This document shows positions 59,270 through 64,000 of a stretch of DNA of 64,000 nt, one piece after another. Both the position numbers and the translations under genes were made by a program. Under the pieces are notes generated by a model, which had not been told where the DNA came from, did no database searches, and saw nothing but the letters and a program-made list of their open reading frames with translations. Every line of letters starts with the position of its first letter. Within the stretch, counting starts at the first letter, position 1. Source of the stretch: Lotus japonicus (taxonomy: Eukaryota; Streptophyta; Magnoliopsida; Fabales; Fabaceae); contig NC_080043.1 of assembly GCF_012489685.1 (NCBI RefSeq), positions 10,108,501-10,172,500 on the forward strand. The letters are read 5' to 3'.

Positions 59270-59990
59270 GATTTCACGATCCACGATATCATTCAAACGT
59301 TGCTCATGTGCTTTCAAAGAACCTTAGAGTTCTTCATTTTTCATAGAATCCAAATTATTTGACTCTTCAATAGCAATAACAGTATGATCGAACTTGGGTG
59401 TGAGAGTTCAATTACCTTTTCAATGATCATGATATCATTGATTGATTCTCCACAATTCTTCATAAGGTTGATGATGGAGAGCCCTCGGCTGAAGTAGTTT
59501 CCCACACTTTCTTGAATCTCCAATTACAGCAACTTATAATGCCTTCTGAGTGTCTGTAGCCTCACGTTCTTGAGTCTTTCGCCCTCTTGTCTAGCACTTT
59601 TCAAGTATCTCCCATGCCTCCTTCAGCCTAGAAGATTTCCATTAGAGCATCAGCAACGTCAACAATTGCTCACACGCAATTTCTCAAGGTTCTAGGACCA
59701 AGATCGTGAGGGCTCTTGATACCAATCTGTTGGGGAAATAATTATGAGAAGCTAATAGAAAGTGAGAGAGTAATTGGTGAATGAACTTTTTTATTAATGT
59801 ACTAACTCACTCACTAATACGATTACAACCAACTAGTTATCTAACACTTCAACAGATTGGCAACTACCAAACTACACTGGTGGCAACTTCCAAACTATAT
59901 ACATTCTCTTGCAACTAACATAACAACACCTAACATAACCATAAGTCCATAACCACTTTGAATTACATCACAACAGAAGCAACAGCAATC
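59270..59990 (-). pseudogene. Second copia fragment, minus strand: gag piece, primer site and LTR start
   Basis: On the minus strand the copia gag block reads RLQTLRRHYKLL, IQESVGNYFSRGLSIINLMK, ESINDIMIIEKV and, after a shift, FDHTVIAIEESNNLDS and LKAHEQRL (59270-59690), with several stops. Upstream, GGCTCTTGATACCA at 59718-59731 is a Met-tRNA primer site with one extra base (complement), followed by presumed LTR sequence to about 59990. It faces the previous fragment tail to tail and ends about 190 bp from the F-box stop codon. Confidence 0.72.
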
Positions 59991-60181
59991 AAATGTTCCC
60001 CATCTGCATTTTACCATGTAGTTCATGAAAGTATTTAAGATGCTAAAAATATGAACACTGATACCAAGAGTGAAGCTGGGGCATTTAAGGTGTCAGTTAA
60101 ATTTTGACAGCTTCTGTTATATTTTTCCGTTATTCATAAAGAAACAGTACAAACAAGTACTCTTTGGATGTTATGAAATCT

Positions 60182-61917
60182 TCAGAAACCGTTGACATCA
60201 CAAAATTCTATCTTGCATAATCTGGAACATTTTGGTAATGAAAGTATCTGCTCCTTAACTTTCCCCATGTCAATATCTGAATATCGCAACCAAAAAGCTG
60301 TACATATAGTCACCCGCTCCAAGATTGCCGCATTTGCCAACACAAATTTTACCAGACAAAGCTCAGGCTCTTTCACATTAAATCCATTAAACTGAAATAC
60401 TTTGAAGCTTGACAAAAAGCAATGAGGCACTGATGCAGCAGTCAAAACATCTTTATTTAAATCGCACACTCCCTGAAATTATTTTGGTACAATGAGTCAT
60501 TCATCATTCTATTGTATTATATATAACAAGTACATAGACAAGGAGTTTAAATTTCTGTTAAGTAAAGCAAGAAAACTCACATTAAGTAAAACAAGAGTAT
60601 TAAGAAATGGAGAATGGTGGAATAAGTGCAACAGTGCTTCACCAGTAACCTCATTCAGTTGCAGATTATTCAACCTTCCAAAGGCAGGCAAATGGGTGAA
60701 GATATCTTTAGCATGGATTAAGACCTGTATGACAACCAAAAAATTATTCAAATTCTGAGATCCTAATTTTTATTTTACATTTTAGCTGCAAGGTAGGCAC
60801 AGCCAAAAGCTCTTCTTAATAGTTCATTCTCCATACCAGATTAGTAGATGCCTTTGGTTGTAGTTGAAATACATTTCAAAACACAAAGCTTTGTCATTAT
60901 CACAAAACAAGTTTATGCTATGCATATGCAACCATAAGTAAAACTACTATTCCACACATTTCTCGGCATAATTTGTCATTCACGTATCATGAAACCCAAT
61001 CATACCTTGTAAAACAATAATTTCAGTTGTTCAACCTGATGGATTTGTCCGAGAAGCTTTCGTGCTTGAAACACAAGTTCTTCGATTCTGTCATTACCAT
61101 CTTCATCAATAACAATCACAACAGAAGCACTACGAATGGATGACGGATCAAATAGAATGATCTCTTGTTCAAGATCGCCCTCATAAGAGAAATCTGTTAG
61201 ACATGTACTAAAAACCTGAATGGCAGATTTACAAGCTTCATTTGATAGGGAGTTCTTAATGGAAAGCCTTTCAAGTAGAGGTGCTTGAATACAAATGTCC
61301 TGCATAGTTGACCACTCACATACTCTAGCTTCAAACACTTTGAGGACCGGAAAGCTAAGAGTTATGTCATTGGAATAAGTGGGGGAATCACTCACTAGCC
61401 TAACCCCGGAAAGGTGAAGGCTTTGAAGGTTTGGGAGACAAGAAGAGATGGGAGCATTAAGAGTACATCTCATTTGAAGCACCAACTCTACAAGAGAATT
61501 GCAGCTAAAAAGGGAATTGGAAGAAAGAGGGACATTATCAGCATACTGAATGTTAAGCTTCTGGACTCCCCTTTCTAAGACAGAGGAGATCCATGCACTC
61601 ACTTTGGGTGAATCATAATTATAAGATGTTAAACAAAGAGAGAAACTCTGGATGGTTGAATTAGCAAGGTGAAATAAAACTGTGTTCACAAAACACACAA
61701 ATTCCTCTTTCTGCATCTTCTTTCCATGAATGAGCAAACTGTCATCAAACTTTAGACTTTTTATAGATTTCCATACATGAATCCACCTTCTAGACAACAC
61801 ATTTGTCCGAATCGCTTCTATAGTCAGAAGGGAAGAGAGTATGTGACCAAGAATGCTTTCATGCAAATTGCTAATCATGTCCATTTCTCCAACTTCTGTT
61901 GCAGCATTTGAATCCAT
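60182..61917 (-). CDS. F-box/LRR/FBD protein, 3 exons
   Basis: Plant FBD-type F-box proteins are substrate-selecting subunits of SCF ubiquitin ligases. Exons (minus): 61006-61917, 60581-60724 and 60182-60472, all in phase 0 with GT-AG introns, give 448 codons. The start is the ATG at 61917. The F-box begins near residue 14 (MISNLHESILGHILSSL, VLSRRWIHVWKSI); the usual LP is LH, so it is somewhat degenerate. Leucine-rich repeats fill the middle (LPNLQSLHLSGVRL, FPVLKVFEARVCEW, APLLERLSI). The C-terminal FBD is EPELCLVKFVLANAAILERV and KVKEQILSLPKCSRL. No stop or shift is seen. Large fast-evolving families make orthology and substrate impossible to name. Confidence 0.9.
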
Positions 61918-63024
61918 GATCAGTACATAGAACCTGCTTCACAAGTTTATACAATGTTCAATAATTAAGTGGGTATAACACAAATATATTGTGGCAAGCA
62001 CCATGTGAATGGGGACTAGAACATACTATATAAAGTGAACAAGTATGCAAGTACATGCCTGAAAAATTAAGCCAAACAGCTCTTTACAGTATTTGTAGAG
62101 AGTGGATGAAAAATTTTGTTACTGAAAGGATTAAGATAAGTACAATCTTTATAGACAGCAGTAGCTAAAATGTTGTGAATATTAATGCTATGATTGGTAG
62201 AGAAGAAAGTGATTGTATTGTTAAGATAAAAAAATTCAACAATAGGCAACGTTTATTAAATTCAACGTGTACAACGTTATTGATATATTTTTCATTATAG
62301 AAATTTTTCTTAGCTGTTGAGTGTTGACGGTCAATATCTACACGGAGAGTGGGGATCAGAAATTCAACAGAAACTCAAGTCCAGTAACAAACTGCAAATC
62401 TTTAACTATTTAATGATAATAACAATAAGAAACATTAACAATGTCATGATTTGGAGGAGAAAGTGCGTGATGAAGAATTATTAACTCACAGAAATTACTG
62501 AAGACTGAGAATGCAGCAAGCACAGAAAATTCACAATTCTTGCACTGGGAAAAAATTGGAAGTCTTTTAAGTCCCCTGCTTTGGTGGTTTATTCTTCAGT
62601 TATATGCATTTGATTGACTAAGAAGATATAAGTTGTAAGGTAAGCACGGGGTCATATTCATTGGAACTGCAATGTATAGGAGGTTGTTGCCATTTGTATA
62701 GCAAAATAAGCCACGTGCTGATCTAACTTTCACAATGTGTTTGGTAGGAAGAACTCAAGACAACAACAACAATCACATTTTGTTAGGTTGAGAAGAGTGA
62801 GAAGAGAAGATAAAATATGAGTAAAGGAGTGCTGATTCATGACACGAGAGGAACAGAAACGAGATTATATATACACTAGCAATTTTTTTAATGGAAATAA
62901 AAGGTAGATTTAAAATTGGAGAGATGGCTATTAAGGGTATCAGATTAAGCCACTTCAGCATTCGTCAATTCGTCCTATATTCATGAGGAGAGAAAGGTGT
63001 GAGAAATATGGTAGACTGGTTGTG
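61918..63024. other. 5' flank of the F-box gene and gene-poor DNA
   Basis: Apart from the TATA candidate at 62026-62035 nothing coding is visible. Small minus-strand frames at 62067 and 62773 have no domains. Confidence 0.45.
62026..62035 (-). promoter_or_regulatory. TATA box candidate for the F-box gene
   Basis: The minus strand reads CTTTATATAG about 110 bp upstream of the ATG, a normal spacing for a short plant leader. Confidence 0.5.
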
Positions 63025-63115
63025 TTTTTTTTTTTTTTTCGTATCAAGATACATGTAGGATTTGAACCCTGACTTGAGAAATTTTAATCCATCAAAGTAC
63101 CATTTAGGCTATCTA
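63025..63115 (-). mobile_element. tRNA-derived SINE, minus strand
   Basis: On the minus strand it has an A-box-like GATAGCCTAAATGG, then a B box AGGGTTCAAATCC, and ends in an A tract (T15 at 63025-63039). A typical short plant SINE. Confidence 0.65.
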
Positions 63116-63216
63116 TACTAGTGACTTATAGGTTGTTTGGTATAATAGAAATATAAAAGAAAAAATGAGGTGTAAAATTACTTGAGATAAATTGACATTT
63201 ATGCCCATAAAAATAA

Positions 63217-63396
63217 GAATTTAATGTGTGTACACCGTCAGTGTAAGTCATACAATTAAATTCTGCCACATCAGTAAATATATTCTTGTTTTAATTAAAA
63301 TTTAAGGTAAAATTTATTATTCGACCTACCTGGCATGATGTGATTGGTTATCAGTGTAAAACTGATTTACACCGACAGTGCATACTCATTAAACTC
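63217..63396. mobile_element. MITE (180 bp), second member of the family at 44758
   Basis: Left GAATTTAATGTGTGTACACC and right (complement GAGTTTAATGAGTATGCACT) ends with CGTCAGTGTAA / CAGTGTAAATCAG arms. It shares the terminal words of the 44758-44958 element. Confidence 0.65.
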
Positions 63397-63580
63397 TAAA
63401 AATAAATGTGATCTTTATTATTATTATTATTTTGGTCACATGTGATTCTTTATTTAATACGCTTTATAAAAAATTAATATTATTTAATTTAAGTTTACAA
63501 GACCAAAAAAAGTTTAGTTTAATATTTTGTTTTTTAATTAATTGATATATATATTAAATAGAGAGTGAAAACTTTCTGAA

Positions 63581-63682
63581 TGATAGCTCAATTAGTAAGA
63601 GCTATGAGACATATGGGTGGGGTGGGGAGGTCGAAGATCAATTCATAGAGAGTGCAATTTATTTTTCTGATATACCGAAAAT
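63581..63682 (+). mobile_element. SINE copy 1 of a tandem pair
   Basis: Starts TGATAGCTCAATTAGTAAGAG (A box) and has GGTCGAAGATCAATTC (B-box-like). It ends GTGCAATTTATTTTTCTGAT plus an A-rich tail. The 3' end type matches the fragment at 45396. Confidence 0.6.
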
Positions 63683-63698
63683 AATAAGGGTTTCCGAA

Positions 63699-63803
63699 TG
63701 ATAGCTCAAGTGAAAAAGCTAGGACAATGTGAGTTGGGTGGGTTGATCCAGGGGATCTTTCCCTAAAGGGTGCAACTTTTTTTTTTCGATATATAGAAAA
63801 AAC
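63699..63803 (+). mobile_element. SINE copy 2 of a tandem pair
   Basis: Starts TGATAGCTCAAGTGAAAAAG, has GGTTGATCCAGGGGATC at the B-box position and ends GTGCAACTTTTTTTTTCGAT plus an A-rich tail. It sits 16 bp after copy 1. Confidence 0.6.
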
Positions 63804-64000
63804 AAATAACAAGGAATATCAGAAGAAGACAGGTCTCATATTAAGAAGAAGAGGGGTATAATAGGATAATCTCCAAATCACACTTTTCATAGAAATAAAA
63901 GATTTGCTGATTAAAAAATCCGTTACTTCATTACCTTGCCACTTAACACGAGATTAAAAGAAAAAAAAAAGATACCAAGCAAAAGAGAGTTCCTAATGTA

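Noticed and set aside
1..64000. CRISPR arrays, operons, riboswitches, prophage
   Set aside because: The sequence is plant nuclear DNA. No regularly spaced repeats or bacterial gene organisation occur.

Overview
The window is nuclear DNA from a flowering plant, very probably a papilionoid legume. It is AT-rich, its genes have short GT-AG introns, and it holds tRNA-derived SINEs, Stowaway-type MITEs, Mutator-like elements (MULEs), a Helitron, Sirevirus-like copia fragments and a complete Tat-clade Ty3/gypsy retrotransposon. The legume assignment rests on recalled repeat families and is an inference. There is no bacterial, viral or organellar character and no CRISPR array. I found no bona fide rRNA or tRNA gene.

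Four host protein genes look real. (1) A REB1/TTF-like Myb protein at 43-1772 (+) carries a one-base frameshift near its 3' end and has a TRIM retroelement six bases after its stop codon. (2) A CSLC6-type xyloglucan glucan synthase lies at 11647-17224 (-) with five exons and 691 codons. (3) A CIB/bHLH62-type bHLH transcription factor lies at 50686-53067 (-) with seven exons and 553 codons. (4) An F-box/LRR/FBD protein lies at 60182-61917 (-) with three exons and 448 codons. An HSR203J/HIDH-like carboxylesterase at 2598-3821 (+) is a decayed pseudogene. As I recall it, the Arabidopsis counterparts of the CSLC6 and bHLH genes (At3g07330 and At3g07340) are immediate neighbours. The window then looks like a conserved gene pair pushed about 33 kb apart by transposons.

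Layout: 0-4.3 kb, REB1-like gene, TRIM, MITE, carboxylesterase pseudogene, SINE. 4.3-8.5 kb, a 4.2-kb MULE with an exact 9-bp target duplication, carrying a broken plant-mobile-domain (PMD) gene. 8.5-11.3 kb, SINE-like tandem units, an RNase H remnant and a 1.1-kb foldback MULE. 11.6-17.2 kb, CSLC6, whose fourth intron holds a Pack-MULE with an FBD gene fragment. 17.6-25.1 kb, a nested stack: MULE containing a Helitron containing a captured RING-finger fragment and smaller MITEs. 25-32.9 kb, MITEs, a possible solo LTR and Sirevirus remnants. 32.9-42.7 kb, the Tat element with gag-pol on + and a separate spliced antisense gene on -. 42.7-50.6 kb, gene-poor AT-rich DNA with MITE, SINE and a tandem duplication. 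50.7-53.1 kb, bHLH gene. 53.5-60 kb, CAC/CAT-rich low-complexity DNA, a hAT MITE and two copia fragments pointing at each other. 60.2-61.9 kb, F-box gene. 62-64 kb, SINEs and a MITE.

The host genes do not form one pathway: they cover rDNA/chromatin-type DNA binding, xyloglucan backbone synthesis in the Golgi, light/flowering-type bHLH regulation and ubiquitin-ligase substrate choice. The main biological interest is the dense, readable record of transposition. At least five insertions have full-length 9-bp duplications, one has an 8-bp and two have 5-bp duplications, with several gene captures and one antisense gene inside a retrotransposon. All coordinates and splice sites were read by eye. 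Family assignments rest on recognised motifs, not on searches.
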